Assembly: GCA_947846985.1 (NCBI GenBank)
Contig: CANTUZ010000002.1
Span: 150,779,889-150,843,888 of the forward strand
Direction of reading: 5' to 3'
Source of the DNA: Fratercula arctica
Taxonomy: Eukaryota; Chordata; Aves; Charadriiformes; Alcidae
Length of the DNA stretch: 64,000 nucleotides
The notes below the pieces were generated by a model. The model did no database searches, was not told where the DNA came from, and saw only the letters and a program-made list of their open reading frames with translations. A program made the translations under genes and the position numbers. This document shows, piece by piece, positions 15,901-30,900 of this stretch. The first letter of the stretch is position 1, and each line of letters opens with the position of its first letter.

Positions 15901-18900
15901 GAGACTCCACCACCTCTCTGGGCAGCCTGTTCCAGTGCTCTGCCACCCTCAAAGCAAAGAAGTTCCTTCTCATGTTTAGGTGGAACTTCCTATGCTCAAG
16001 TTTGTGCCCTTTACCTCTTGTCCTGTTGCTGGGCACCACTGAAAAGAGCCTGGCCCCATCCTCCTGACACCCACCCTTTAAGTATTTATTATAAGTGTGT
16101 TAGCACAACTGACCGCATTCTGTGACTACCGGTGCTTGCATTCACATGTCTCTCTACTTCTATCATCCTCTTATTTCAGTATCTTGCAACAAGTGTCTTG
16201 TTACAGTATGTGTTTCTACAACACAAGAAATGAGGCTTAAGAGGCTTCAGGTTTGTTCCACTTAACTTTGGACACTTAATTGGGAAGATTATGCTAGGAT
16301 CCTAGCAGTTGTAGACTTTCTCTGTAGCTAGGGAGATGGAATTTTGTATCACCTCAGGATCTTAAAGGTCTAATCACCCTTCAGAGGTAGTCTGTGTGGG
16401 AAAGACCTTTAGATGACAACACTTCCAACTCAGATGCTTCAATTTAGTGATGGAACAATATTAACCTGGGTTTCAGCTGATTTTTAACTAGGTGAAGACA
16501 ATTCAGTTCTGTGAGCTAGACCTGACATTCAGAACCCAGAATCCCAGAGTCCTGTATATCATTAAAAAAAAAATGATTTCCTTTCCTTTCTCTTTCAAAT
16601 ACTCTTCTCAAGTTGAAAAAAGCCCCAACAAACCAGTGCTTAACTGTGCATGCTACATGTTACCCTAATGCACATTTTCTCAAAACACATGGGTCTTTTG
16701 AATGAAAAAAAGAGTAAAGCAAGAAAAGTACGTGTGCAAATGAAGACTAGCAGGTCCTTAGTAAGTCAACAAGCACAAAGAGCTTTGAAATATCCAAGAA
16801 ATGCTGCCACAGAAATGTCAGCTACAGAACATTCTGTAACATTTACTGTTTAGTTTGGTGTATTACCTTTTTATCAACTCTCCCAGCCAGATAATTACAT
16901 TAGTGGCATAAAATATCTTACAGTATATTAACTAAGACTTTTTTCAACAAAATAGTGAGAGATTAAAATAAGCACATTCTTTACCTTATTCTTCCTGTTA
17001 TCGTTATACTTGATCAAATCCAAAATAAACATTAAAACCTCCTTAGGACAGAGGTTGTGAACATCCCTCAGAAGGGCCATGGCAACAGGCATTGTCTGTT
17101 TAATGAAATTAATAATATCATCATTCGTGCATTAGTGAAATGATAGTTACACTCTGAAAAGAGTTACATCCTGAAAAGGAGCAATTAACAATTTTACAAA
17201 AATCTCTGAAAAGTTGTATTTAAATGCTTTTTGAAAGCCACACCACATGCTATATAATTTTCAGATAAAATAAACTATGCAATTATTGCTCAATAATTAG
17301 TCATAGTGCAGACATTTGAAAAAAGCTGTATATACAAGAAAATACTCTCAAGTCAAGAAAATATCAAAAAGGTAATAAATGAAAAATAATGAAAAACAGA
17401 AACCGATGATGGAACTAATTCTGCGACAGACACTGAATTTGGGTGTTTTCCTGTGAACATGATGTCTAAGCTTCCATTACCATTGAGAAGTATGCATCCA
17501 ATACAGTCAGCGAAGGCTAAAGAATTATTAGGGAGACAGGTATTAGGCTGACTAGGTATTTATTTTAGGATCAGCTAAGCAGCTCTTCGGCTCCACTCAC
17601 AAAGATTTAAGATTCTTACTCTAGATCTATAAACTTGGGACACGGGATTAAAGTGAGGAAAGTGTAAGATTTAGTGGGAAAGAATGAACAATGACAAAAA
17701 GAGCAGAAAAATACAAAAGAAGGTGCAAGAAAGAGACGAAGGATGAAGCAGTTTTGGACCGAGTAAGAAAACAAAATTTGAGTCTTCTCTGTAATCAGGA
17801 ATATGAAATCTATAAAATAAGAGCCAAGTCATCCAATAATTATAAAGGAATTCTTGAGAGAAAACCATTGCCATTCATTTTGTTATTCACCGGACAACTA
17901 CTAACTATAGGACCCAGTAAAAAACCCTGCATTAACATCAAAATAAGCTGCAGCAATACATGATGTTGACCATTAATAGAAAGGAGGGGGCAAGAAGGAT
18001 TATGCACTGCCTTGAAATAAAAAGCCCACCAATTTAAGATACGATTTATGAGATTTTATTTGCAGCATGATACCATTGCCATTAATGAGCAAAGACAGCT
18101 GCAGAATTCAGCTAAAAGATAAAATGAGTAGATTTTTTTACTGTATAATAAATTCCATGTAAGAATGAGCTCACAAATATTTACAAATAATCATTATAAG
18201 TACTCCATTCTTCCGAAGAAAAAGCTAATTTAACTTCAGCTACACAGAAAAAATTGCTAAAATTTTGTTAACTGATTTTTAACTAAGTTGGAACAAACGG
18301 ATGCCATATAAGAAAAAAGGAGTTATTTCAGATTTTTATGAAGGGGTAAAATGTTCCTGTAGTTGTCAACAGTATGATCATTTTTGTATTTTGACATTTC
18401 TTTTTAAATGTTCAGTGAAAAAAATTAATTTTACCTTTTGCAGAAAGTAGCTTTGAAAGTTCATGAAGTTGTTGGTCTTCACAATATTTGGACAAGTCTT
18501 ACAACAAAACATTCGGGTAAAGAGTGACTTCATGGCTGGTGGTCCTGTCCATGTACTTACCATGGAATTTGCAATCTGTTTAATTAGGGGAGAAGGGAAA
18601 TCATATTAACATCACCACTGCAAGTTTAGTTTGGCTGTAGAAAAATACACATTTCCCATAATCAAAAAGGGTAATTGCCAAGAACATAGTGTCCTTCATA
18701 TAGATACATATTTTCATCAATGTATTATCTTATATTAGCTGTTTCCACTGCCATCCCTAATATATCTTCTCAACATTAAAGGTAAATTTTATTAAAATTG
18801 TTCCACTTAGAAGATGTCTGCAACTAATTATCTTTCCAGGATAAACTTCTGTTCTTAATTATTTTCTCTTTTATATTTTAGATGAAAATTTTGTGTTTAC

Positions 18901-21900
18901 TAAGCCAACTTTTCTGACTCTACAGAAGCCAGTGATGGAAGAGGCTTTTGCAATACCAACTTCCCAAATTTACCCTGCCAGTAACCTCAGCCTAGACTTT
19001 AAGAAGGCCTCAGACACCCTAAGATTAAAAGACCACCCCTAAAGTGAAAGGCAAGTCAGCTACCTCTAACTTTAATCGTAATTCACAAAGAGACTGTTGC
19101 ACTGAGACAATTTTATGGCCACGGTGTGTTTTGGTGTGAGACAGAAAGATTCCACAAAGACAAAACTGCTTTTGTGCCTTCCCAACATCCTGAGTTTCAC
19201 ACATTTGGTGTACGGAGCAGCGAAAGCCCGCAGAGAAGAACACACCTATGCCTGATGGCAGATTGCACCTGATGACAGATTGCCTCTGTGCATCTGCACA
19301 AACAAATGGGGCCAATGCACCCTACAACATAGCAGGAGTTTCCATTACTATAGACACACCACAAACAAAAGGAAACAAATCTGTTTTCACATAGGAGAAA
19401 ATTAATTTGATTATTTCCTTCTAAATTATTTAGCCTGTTTCAAAGGGTACTACATATGCAGTAAGAGGAAGAAAAGCAAGGGGCTATGTGAAGATGGGCA
19501 GCAATCCCTTTCACCATTGCTCTCACATAAGGTTGGAGCTTTATTACTGAAAACCATTTTCCTGTTCAGGCTTCAAAGTCAGGCTTCAAAGGAAAGTCAG
19601 AGAGAGAAAATGCTGCGGTCAGACTAGACGTTCCCTCTGCAATAACTGAAGTCTTTGAACCAAAGATGCAGATAAACTGCTTCTGTAAACTACACAACAA
19701 CTCTTCCTGCAGACGAAGCTTAATCCCAATGACTGCTTAGAACCCATGATGATGAACTTAAAACTGCAAATGTGAAATTTATGTAGCAGTGTAACATAAA
19801 ACCCAAGCCACAAAATTTTATCAAAGGTTACTATATTTACCAGATATTCATTATTTCATTAAAATTGGGGTGTAAATTTTTAAATATTTTTTAGCTTCTA
19901 CTTATTTTAAGCGTTTCATTTTGCAAAATCTATAGATGAACAACAGTATTTTCAAATTAAATCAACAGTAAGTAAATCATATCTTCAGTATTTTTTAGTC
20001 TTATAATATGTTCTGATTCATTTTAATTTCTCTTTAAATACCGTCAGAATCCAAGTTTTCTGCTTATTCTACTGATAGGCTACACACTCTGCATTAAATG
20101 TATTTGCACATTCCCCACACCACAACGCAAGCAGCCCACTTTGCATTATTTCTACTTAAAAAGATGTCAGGTACGGTCTATTTCCGCATCCTTCAACTCA
20201 GTATAGCGTAAAAAACTGTCCTAAGATGTAACTGTCATGCACAGCTATGAACCTCCTCAATGTTTGGGGAGGGCGTTTATGTTGTTGTTACCTTTTTAAA
20301 CCTTATAGCACATCACCAACGCTGTGATGGGTCTGAACCGAAGAATCAGCCTGCATACTCCCGGGAATTAATATTGTGACCCTGTTTTTTCTTTTCTCTG
20401 TAGGGTTATTTGTCATGAACTACTGAAAGTGTGTGCATGTGCACCCACACATACACACACACATCTCTTAACTGCTTTATCAATGAGGATTTAACATATG
20501 GCCTGGATACTTTATGCCTGAGACTGTAGTGCTAATGTATACAGTACATTTAGAAAGTGTAGTAAATTCAGTTTTATAATTGCATTATCACCTATCATTT
20601 CTCTGTATCAACATGACTACACCAAGAACGTTTTACAGTTGTAACCTCAATCCAGTCAGAAGTCGCAAATCAACAAAAAAGAACCCTCCCCTAAAAAACA
20701 TGAGGGACTTGGCTTTTTTTCAATAGAGAATACAAATCCTGAATATTTACAGGCTGTGCAAATTAAACTAAGTTCATGACTACAGGAAGCGATTCTTACT
20801 AACGCCCTGATGTTGGAACTAGTGATAGAACACATTACACATTCCTCCTAGATAACTTACAGAAACATTCTACAACTCTGTCCTGCCATGCTCCTTCCCC
20901 TTGATTCAACGTCACAGCCATAGTTTTTGCTTAGTTTTATAATCTTTTTTTCTTGAAATCAACAACCTTATCTGAAGACCCAAGATTTTTCATACACTCA
21001 CAACTGAGCAAAACTGATTATCATTATCGGCAGCCCAATTCCCTGAAAACTCAAAGTAAAGACTTTGTAACAACTGTTCCTTTAATATTTACCTGTGGAA
21101 TATACACTTTAAAATATTCCAAGTGAATTCATTATGAAACGTGCATACTAGAAGTCAGACGGTGGCAATACCAATACTAGCACATGCACTGGCAGTATTA
21201 CATCAGTGTTTCATAATATTAAAATACTTTGTCACAAGGATTTCTTGGATTTTGATTTTCAACATATGGCCAAAGGATTTATTTCTATACAGGTACTGAA
21301 TTATTCTCAACAGGTACACAGCAGAAAGCAAGCTATATGCCAATAATCTGAACCCTACAAATTGTCAATACGCATGCCTTTATGTCCATAAAAATGTTTC
21401 AACAACATGCCTTCTCAGAAACTCTTATTCTTCTGTGTTTCCACCCATTTGTTTTATAGGGTTCTCTAATTTTCATTCTTGAAGCTAATTTTGCGTCTAA
21501 AAAAAAGCTACTTTCCCTTTTCAAGGCAATTATTTGGCTTTTTAATATTTAATTGGAGGCCAACATGATGTTTCTTTTATGCCCCTATTCAATCTGAAGC
21601 AATATAGAACAGCAATCTGAATTCACATTAGACAGACATGAATTTCAGCACTCCCAAGTTCTCAACAGACAGGCCAAGGAACTTCCCAGTAAAATAAAAA
21701 AATACATTTTGGCTCTGAAAAAAATTAAACAAAGTCTTTTATTTCTGCAACTTAATGAAATCTGGAAAAATCCCCTGTGGTTTTCTGTCTGACATCTCAA
21801 TTTTGACAATTATGAAAGCCTTCTGCAGTCTCCATTTACAGACTAAAATAATACAGCTTTCCTTTCAAATCAGTCATGTTAAAAATACTTGGCAAACACT

Positions 21901-24900
21901 TTTAAGGGGCTAAATATCAAGCTAGTTTAAGAACTGTGATGAGTTTTGACCCATTTTCAAACACTTACAATGTCTAGCAGATTTCTTCCCTTACTCCCAT
22001 CCACACAACCTCACCTTTGCAAGGCAGAAGCAGGCCAGCATTCTCACTCGGTAGAAACATTGTTCCTGTTCTAGTATATCAGTCAGTGCAAGTCGTGATG
22101 CTGGAGTAGGGAACTTTTCCAATGCCAGAATGGCTTCTTCTTGTGCAACCACATCTCTCTCATATCGAAGCTGATACTGCCACATGAAATCAGATTGTTC
22201 AAATTCTACCTTCCTCAGTACTGACATATCAGGGTCTATTCTTATCCATAGCAATGGGGAATCAGCACTATGACAGACATGAAAAACATTAATAGCTTAC
22301 AACATTTCAAGACTATAGAAATTCAAAAGATGTTCTAACTTGTTATAAGTTATTTTAAAAGTATCCAGAGTCAAAGAACCATAAAAGAATCTAAGTTAGA
22401 GGGGACTTCTGAAAGCCACCTGGCCCATTCTCCTGCTTCCAGGATGGCAATTCTGTAGCCTCCCAGGGCAACCTGTACAATGAGTTACAATGAATTACAA
22501 TGAATACAGTGATTTAGTATTTTTAATGTACAGACCTGAGATGGCTCATGGTAAACTACTGTATAATCTCAAAATACTAAATTCTACTTCCTCAGACACC
22601 ATAAATTTCATAGATTAGCAGCACTTTAAGATCTTTTACAGTTTAAGACTACAAAAAAAAAAAAAATCCAACAAAGAAAATCTGGCTGTAAACACCCAGT
22701 TTTCTATATACTTTTTTTAATCAATATATGTGAAAGTGCTTTACAAACACACACATGCTATGGTGTTGAAAGCTGACAAGTGTAACCATGCAAATGCACA
22801 GACCTGCCAAGCCAAATGATGATAAAAGTGAAAGGATTACAGTTTTAGTCCTAGAGATAAAATTACTCAGTTGTATTCCATCCAAAAAAGCATTTTGTAC
22901 TTTAGTATTCACACAGCACCATGACTGCAGAAGTCATTTATGGGAGCAACAAGCACAAACTATATAATAAAGTTTTCCACACAAAATTGATAACAGCAAA
23001 ATACAGATATGGAATTAGGAGAGAGTTTAGAATGGTGAAAAGAGCATCATTATAAATATGATGCATATTTCTATATACATCTGTAGAATATCTAGAATTA
23101 CTGTCAAGACAGTAGCTAGAGAAGAAAGGATAGTGAAAAGAAGAGTGTATACACAAGATTTAGAAGAATAGAAAAGAACAAACATTATCATATATGTTTG
23201 GAGCAGAGGAGTCCAAACTGGACAAAAGAATGACAGCATGGTTGATTAGAAGGTTAGCAGATAAACAAAGCATAACTGACTTGTAAGAAAATCGTTATGG
23301 TCTCAGCTCAGTGTAATGCAATAGCTACTTGAACATAACTGATCAGAACTACTAATAAATATTTACGCTAATTGCTCTTAAATACAATTAAAAACTATTT
23401 ATTCATATGTCAACTATCATACAGAAATGAGAACAATAACTTGCTCAATGAAAATATCCCCTATAAAATTATTTCTCATCATATTTTAGATGAGGTTATA
23501 TTTACAAGAATCTCCAACACTTTCAAGGTGACAAGCAACCTACATTCTTCAAAGAGACACATTTAGTTTTCAAGAGCAGATTATTTACTTCCCTCGGCCA
23601 GCAAACAAGGTACCAACACCTTCAGGATTTCTGAGAGCACCACTGGTTCCAAGTCAAGGAGGGTAAAGCAGATATTTACACTGAGCAAGAATCTGCTTCC
23701 AAAGAGCTAAGCAGTTCCAACCGAAATTAATGCCGGTATGAACTTCGGTATGAACTTCAGTATGAAGCATTTAATCACTTATTTTCAATCTAAAAGGATT
23801 CTTTCAGAATTGACCACAGATTTCAGGAACTTGTCCGTCTTAGTGCTAGTTAAATGGTCTTCATCGAGGTCCAACAAAAACTGCTCTTACTTTGTTTCAA
23901 GCAAATTCTTATTTATATTTTACCTATGAAGTCAGATGAAAGATACCATTAGAAATGTGCAAGAAAGAATCAAGTAATTTATTATCTTATCATGCCTAAG
24001 TTTTTTTTTTTAACCTGATTATAGTAGTTAAACCATACATTTTACACTTCACCAGAATTTTCCCAGCTACAGAAGTCTCAAAGAACACAAAGAAATGTGG
24101 TTAGTCTTGAAATTTGCCAGTCACATAATGAAGTACAACATTACTACCAAATCCTTCAAAATAACATGCTTTAGACTCCAACAAGCTAACTTACTCCATA
24201 GCAGAAAGGTCCATGTCCACCTCTTCTCCGTTCATCAATGGAATCTTCTTCTTCTTATTTCTATTAAAAAAAGAGAAAATAGAAAAAGAAAAAGGTATTA
24301 AAAAATTATCATACTAGCAAAGATATGTTTATATCTTAATAGAGCTTAAGCCTGCAAAAGTACTCTGTGTATTTCACACCAAAAAATAATGCTCTCTCCA
24401 GCAAAAAATATTGACAAAGTTGAGCTGTGCATTAGTTTTGTTCAAATAATAATCAACAATACATTACATTGGTTTAAACTTGATTACCACCATTTTTACA
24501 ATTACATGTAAGCATACAACTTTGAGAAGTAGAGGTGAAAGTAGTTATTAACACACATTACAAAACTGAGAAAAATCTGTTTGGGAAGTACATTACTCTT
24601 CTTGCTCATTAGGTTTAGTGAACAGCCCTGGCGCACTTAACAGAAAAGGAAAACTATGCAAGCGCTTCATTCATATGTCTTCACTTGAGCCACTCCTCTG
24701 GCCTACATTTGTCTTCCCTCTAATTTGTCTTTCCCATTCAAAGGCATTTTGAATACTTTAATTAGAGCCTTAATTCAACTCATCCTATATGAATAAGCTC
24801 TTTATAAAACTTCTACAAAATTTAAGACCTTTCCTTATAATTAAGAAATACATATAAAATGTAGGGTTTCCTGCTGTCCATAAACAGTAGTAAATTATAT

Positions 24901-27900
24901 TTTCTCCTCTTACATCATAGGTAAATATTATTCAGTAAGATTAGCAAAATATAAACACTAAATTTAAAAAGCATATATTTATCGTCAATGCACTATACGT
25001 TTTCATATATGCATACTAAAAATATTTGCAGTTTGTATTTTAATTCTTACCTTCTGCTTTTAGAATGGCAAGGTATATCATGCTTAAGACTGTTTTCTTC
25101 AATCTGCAATGTGTGGTTGAATGATCCGTCAAGTTCTTGCACTGTCACTTTAAGAGGACCCTTCAAGTTCAAAAGATTTTGTTGGTAACATAAAAATTAT
25201 GCTTATTAATGTGTAGGTATACTTGTATGTGTAGGTAAAATATGGGAAATGGACCTTACCACGTATTTCTGAGTCCCAGGAGATGTGTAGTCTTGTTTTA
25301 TTTCCAATTCCAAAACATTCCGTTTTCTATTAAATGCAAAGCTACCATAAAATTTTACCACTCCACTCTGATCACTAATAAACAGTATAGGAATTCCAGT
25401 GCACAATGCAGTAGTTACGAACAAACATAATTCCCAATGTTTTCACTCTTTACACTTGCTTTATGCTTCATTCCTAGAAATTCCCGTCCCAAGAAAATGA
25501 GCAAATGAAATCACTTATGTTCATTCATGAACTTTTAAAGATTTTTTTCCTTTCAACTGTTCTTTAATGTATAATCATGTACCTTATGGAAAAACACTGA
25601 AGTGCAATGAAAATTATCTAGTAAGAAAAGTCATTATGGAACACTATATTGGACCCCACTACATTCAATGTCCTTGGCATGCTCTCAGAGAAAGTAATCG
25701 AGTAAGACTTCAGTAATTTCAATATGATTTGTTTTACTATATATTTCAGTTAAATAAAACTCAGGGGAAAATGTAGACATTAGCTTCTGTTTTCTATCCA
25801 TGCTACATTTAACTCAATTATTTTACTGCAGTTTTTCAGACTGAGTCATTGTGAGCATTCACGTGTGTGTGTGTTTATATAAGTTCACATTTACATGAGA
25901 GTATACAGTATGACTGATAAAAAGTAATGATCTGTTCCTGTGAATAACTTTATCATTCCTTATTTGTATGACAGTCATTACTACACTTTATTTATAGTAA
26001 AACTGAACCACTAGAATGAAGTATTTTGGTCTAGTGCATGCTCCCAACAAGTCTCTGACAATGTAAGACAAAAGCAGGGAAGAAAAACCTGTTGTTTCAT
26101 GTCCTTACATTTAAGGGAAGAACTGCCAGAGTCAAAGAGACTTCTTATCATACATATGTGATTGACTTTTCTCCCAAAACATGGTCATTTGGCTACCTCA
26201 GACTGGTTCTGTTCACAGTGGCTGCCTTTATAAAGGGTCTGTGACTTTGTCATCAGGTACAACTTAAGGCATTTTACTGGTTTCTTCAGCACAAGGCTTA
26301 AACTCCGCATCAACACAGCACTCAATACCATAAGACAGCGCTAGTTAGCAGTAATAAGATAACCTCCCAAACAATACAAAGACCTCCTGTGGTCTAGCAA
26401 GGTGGAAAATCTACTATCACAGATGCAATAGTGTTTGAAGCACAGTATGGAGGTTGCAACCATAGGATTAAACACAAGTTACAGCTAACAGGATCAGCCT
26501 TGGGGCCAAAGTCCAGAGCAGCTGAAAAATCCCCAAATCTCAGAGTTACTATTCTTCTGTGCTTACAGAAGAGATATAGTTAAGATTCAGCCAGCTCCAA
26601 CAGTAATGCTGACATTTAGGTATAGCTGCAGTGTGATTATATGTACGCATAGAACTCCTCAAGTGCTTGGCACAGCTAAGTGTGGAAATTAGAATAATGT
26701 GTATTTATGAATACTTTTGAGGCAGATAAAATACTAACTTCTCATATTACCCTATAAATATTAATTATAAAGTGTTTTTTAGTTAATATTGAATACATGA
26801 AGATTACTAAGTCAGCTCAAATAAATAATGTCTAAATATAAACACCTACTTTTGTTTTCTGTTAGAAAATGAAGGTATGGTTTTGCTGCAGTCATGTATC
26901 AGTTTAGCCTGCAGTCATGCTAATTAAAACTACCAATTAAACCTATTAAATGAAGCAAATTCAAATTTACCATCCTATCAATTCAAAATAAGAAACCCTA
27001 TTTCTTGAGTAATATCACTGAAATTTGAAGAATTCACATACAGAGGTTTATTTTACCTGCAATTTTAATATTAATACAAGCTACCAAGCTATTAAATGTT
27101 AGTGTATTTTAAACTATCAATGTGCGCTTTAAGTTACTTACTTCACGGTGATTTACTGGAAATCACATCTTAAAATGCACCAGACTATAGCATTTTCCAT
27201 GTCAGACTTCAGCATATTTCTATGGGCAGTGTCCTCTGGAATCCCTTTAGTATAATTTGGCCTTAAATTCCAGCAGAGTTCTTGTGCTTCTTTCAAAGTA
27301 GAACTTAAGATCATGAAATCCCTTCTACTAAAGAACACCCAAAAAAGCCAGCATACTCTAAATGGCTATGAAAGGAGTCTGAGTATGTGGCTCACATCTA
27401 TTTCTAATTCAAAGAATAACGTACCTAACTGTTTTAAGCAAAGATATTTCATACCCCTCTTCACATTCCTTTAGTACTGCCAATTAAAAACCAAATTCAT
27501 TCTCCATATTAACAATCCAGACCAAGAATAAAAAGGATACACCCACTGCTTTATTAAAGGTTGGATGTCTTTGCCAGAGACATTTGAGATAGATTTCAAA
27601 AACCCAGATGTGGAAACCAACATCTGACTCCACATATGTGACTGGAACTTCTGAGATGAAGCAGTGCTGGCCAGACTCAACAACTTATTGAAAACCTAAA
27701 ATGATAAAAAGTTATTACTTTCACTAAATACTTCAATATATAAAATAAGTTTTTCTGTTTAGTTGCAGCTGAATTGCAACTAAAGGCCAATACTCATTCT
27801 CTGATAACTGGCGTCAAAAAAAGTCTTTCAAAATAAAGACATTTCAGAAATTTATTTGTCCATATCAGAAGTTGTGATTTGCAGACACAAATGTATTTTT

Positions 27901-30900
27901 ACTTAAGGTAAACCATCCACAATGCTGAGAAAAGCTCTGAAACCCCACCTTCTTAACTTGAGAAATGTTTAATGATAATAAAATTAAACTAAAAATGAAT
28001 TATTTGCTCATCACTGCTACAGGTACAACTTACCATGCAGCTTTTTAACAAACACAGTTGAATTCAAAGTTGAATACAGAAACACTTTTTGGCATCCATT
28101 TTCTAGTTCTAAGCGCCTCTATACTTCCAAACCATACAATCTGTGAGGTTGCATCACTGCAAGCAGGTGTGGCCTTTATTTACCAAATTATAACATAGAG
28201 GGCAAGGGGTGCATTTTTAATCAATTCTTTCCACCTGAGCTTTTTCAAAGAACCATCAGCTTTCAAAAATCATCTACAGTAAAACAGATCACTAACTATA
28301 TCTGCTTTTTTGAAATAAAAGTCATCAAGCTCTCTTCTTTGCTATTCCTTTATAAAAATTGCAAAGAATAATTAAAATTTATGTAAGGAAAGCTTAAAAA
28401 AAGGTACATCTGCTGTATTTTCAACCTGACAACTGCTTATAATAGCTCTAGCACAAGCACACACAGGTTATCCTGAAAAAGCCAAACAAACAAATAAAAA
28501 AAAAAAAACCAAAGAAACCTCTAGCCGATAGAAAAAGGTACCATTCAGTTTCTAACTGGATGTTTGTTCATAGTACTCTATCTTTTTTAAAGCATGTCAC
28601 AAAACATATTTGGTAAAGAAGAAAAACTACAACTCTGCAGAAGCTTAGCATTTTAGAATAAAATGACCATCTTATATTCAACTGCTTTTTCTAATATAAG
28701 GATCTATGCTGCCTCTAGCACTGAAAATTTTATAAAGTGCAGAGAGTAAAAGCTGGATTCTCATTACTTTCATTATTTATAATTTGAGTAGATTAGCTCA
28801 CAGCAACACCAGTTGGGGTCAGTAAAGCAGGTCCTCAGTGTTAACAACCAATCACAATAACCCAAAACAATGAAATATCTTAACATTAAAGAGAATATGC
28901 GATAGATAAAAAGTATTACAAGTTATGTATAAAAATAATAGCTAACCTTACCAAACACAAATGATCCACATTTTATATTTGTTCTATCCTGCTAAAACTG
29001 AAAATACAAATGGAATCCTATGACGACTTGTTTTGTTCTTCCTTAAACACCATTTAATGAATAAAACGCAAATAACGACAAGAAGTTGTCCATATTGCAC
29101 ATAATCATTTAAATACCTACCTGTAACATGAACTCCATGCTAATCCTATTCTCAATCAGTCTCATCACAAGATGTGCTTTACACTGGAACATAGTGTAAT
29201 ATTCCCAGGACAGCGTGTGAGGGTGTTTGATAGAAAAATGTAAATGCGATGCAGGGCTGAAAAAGAAAATAAAATAAGAAAACCAGCTCTCCATTTTGTA
29301 TTTTATGGAATGAAACTTAAAATATACATTAGCGACCAAGATTACGTTTGCACCAACAATTACTTAGGATCTCTTTTACTGCTTTAAAGTTATAATTTAT
29401 AACATGCTTAAAATGACCACACACTTGTAAAGAAAAGTGACATGGGCGTATGTGCCTGGCATACAGCAAGTACCAGACAGACAGTAACGACAGGTAATAG
29501 ATGCTGTGTATTCTGTAAGGACAGTGGCAGCAGTAGCAACCAGCGCGAGGAATCTGTGACTTAAGTCTGGAAATTACTCATGAATTGACATTTCTGTTGC
29601 TCCACTTCCATTTAAAAATGACTGTACGTAGTGAATATTTTATATTTAAATAAGTAATTGTTGCAATTAAAGAAAAGTAAGAGTTTTGAAATTCACAGCA
29701 GATTTGCATGTGATGAGCCAAAGGAATTGCTAGGTTTTTATTTTAGTTAGCAACCTCATGGTTTCAATACTTTGGCAAACTGATGGCTTCCAAATCAGAT
29801 AACATGCCAAGGAAGACTAGGCAGAGCATCGTGTTAGAGCTGCCACACTGTTTCCATAACTTGAACTATCTGTGGTGCTCCTTCACACACACCCTTTGTA
29901 TCTATAAGCAAAGTGTTTTAAATATTTAAACTACATTCCATATCAGAAGACAGACAGATGGTGAAACCCTGAAACTTTTAAAAACAGAACTGATTTCTGG
30001 ATAACCTTAGTGGCTGTACAGCAATCAAACACCAAAAGACTTAATTTTTTCCACCAAGCTTTACATTTCAGAATGCAAACATTCTGACTTCTAGCCCAGT
30101 TTCAAAGTAGAAAATTAGCTGCAATACTGTAATTCTCAAGAAAAACAAGACCTTTTTTCCCCCCTTTCAATTATTTGAGAAGTGGCAATAATTAGAAGTC
30201 TGGCTTCACTTTACTGATGAAACAAGGCTGTGGCAACTGTATTTTGTTGTGCTATATTTTTTCTTTCAGTTCTTTCCACTGGACACTAGAGTTTTCAATG
30301 AACAAATAACAAACATCTTAAGAAACTGGACCTACACCATGTCAGGCCAACTTCTTCAGAAGCAGAAATCCAGACATTTTATGCTGGTCAGTAGAGAATC
30401 ACAACTAGCCATTGTGACATAGAAAATGCCAGCTACTTAAAATTTCTGGGCTCAAAATGGGATTCTTTCCCTGTGATTCTTGCTTACGGATAACCTAACT
30501 AAACCACTTCAAGATGGACCAGGCCCTTGATTTGTCCGAAGACTTTAGAAGAAGACACTGCAAGACAGAATGAAATAATTCATGACAAGCGCTATAAGCC
30601 TGGTCTTTCATACCAGCTACCTCAGGAAAAGACTGATCTTCCAGAACTGTCAAAGACCTTTGAAACAAACCATTTTAACTTTGACCAATCTTTCTATGCA
30701 GTTGACAGATGTATGCCAGCAAGAAGAGTTCTACCAGGACAGGACCAGCACTTGGCTCCTTATCTGCAGCTCTTAAGATTTCAGGAGATGGCAAGAACCA
30801 AGGTAGCAGCAACACAATATTATTTTTTTCCATCCCTCTGTTTACTGGGAGACTCCCTTGACTTTAGTCATGAATGTCTGTTTAAACATCTTAAGATACA

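Larger units (their letters stand above)
22268..24194 (-). other. TAF2: TAF2 intron 15
   Basis: Contains a degraded CR1 piece (22371-22475), a 10-bp tandem repeat (22476-22505), an A14 run near 22653 and a 12-bp tandem repeat (23734-23766). Confidence 0.8.

Noticed and set aside
15698..16039. 113-codon minus-strand frame
   Set aside because: This is the C-terminal end of CR1 ORF2 running into its tail, not a host gene.
19741..19790. C-box-like ATGATGA that might mark an intronic snoRNA
   Set aside because: No properly spaced D box or flanking terminal stem could be found.
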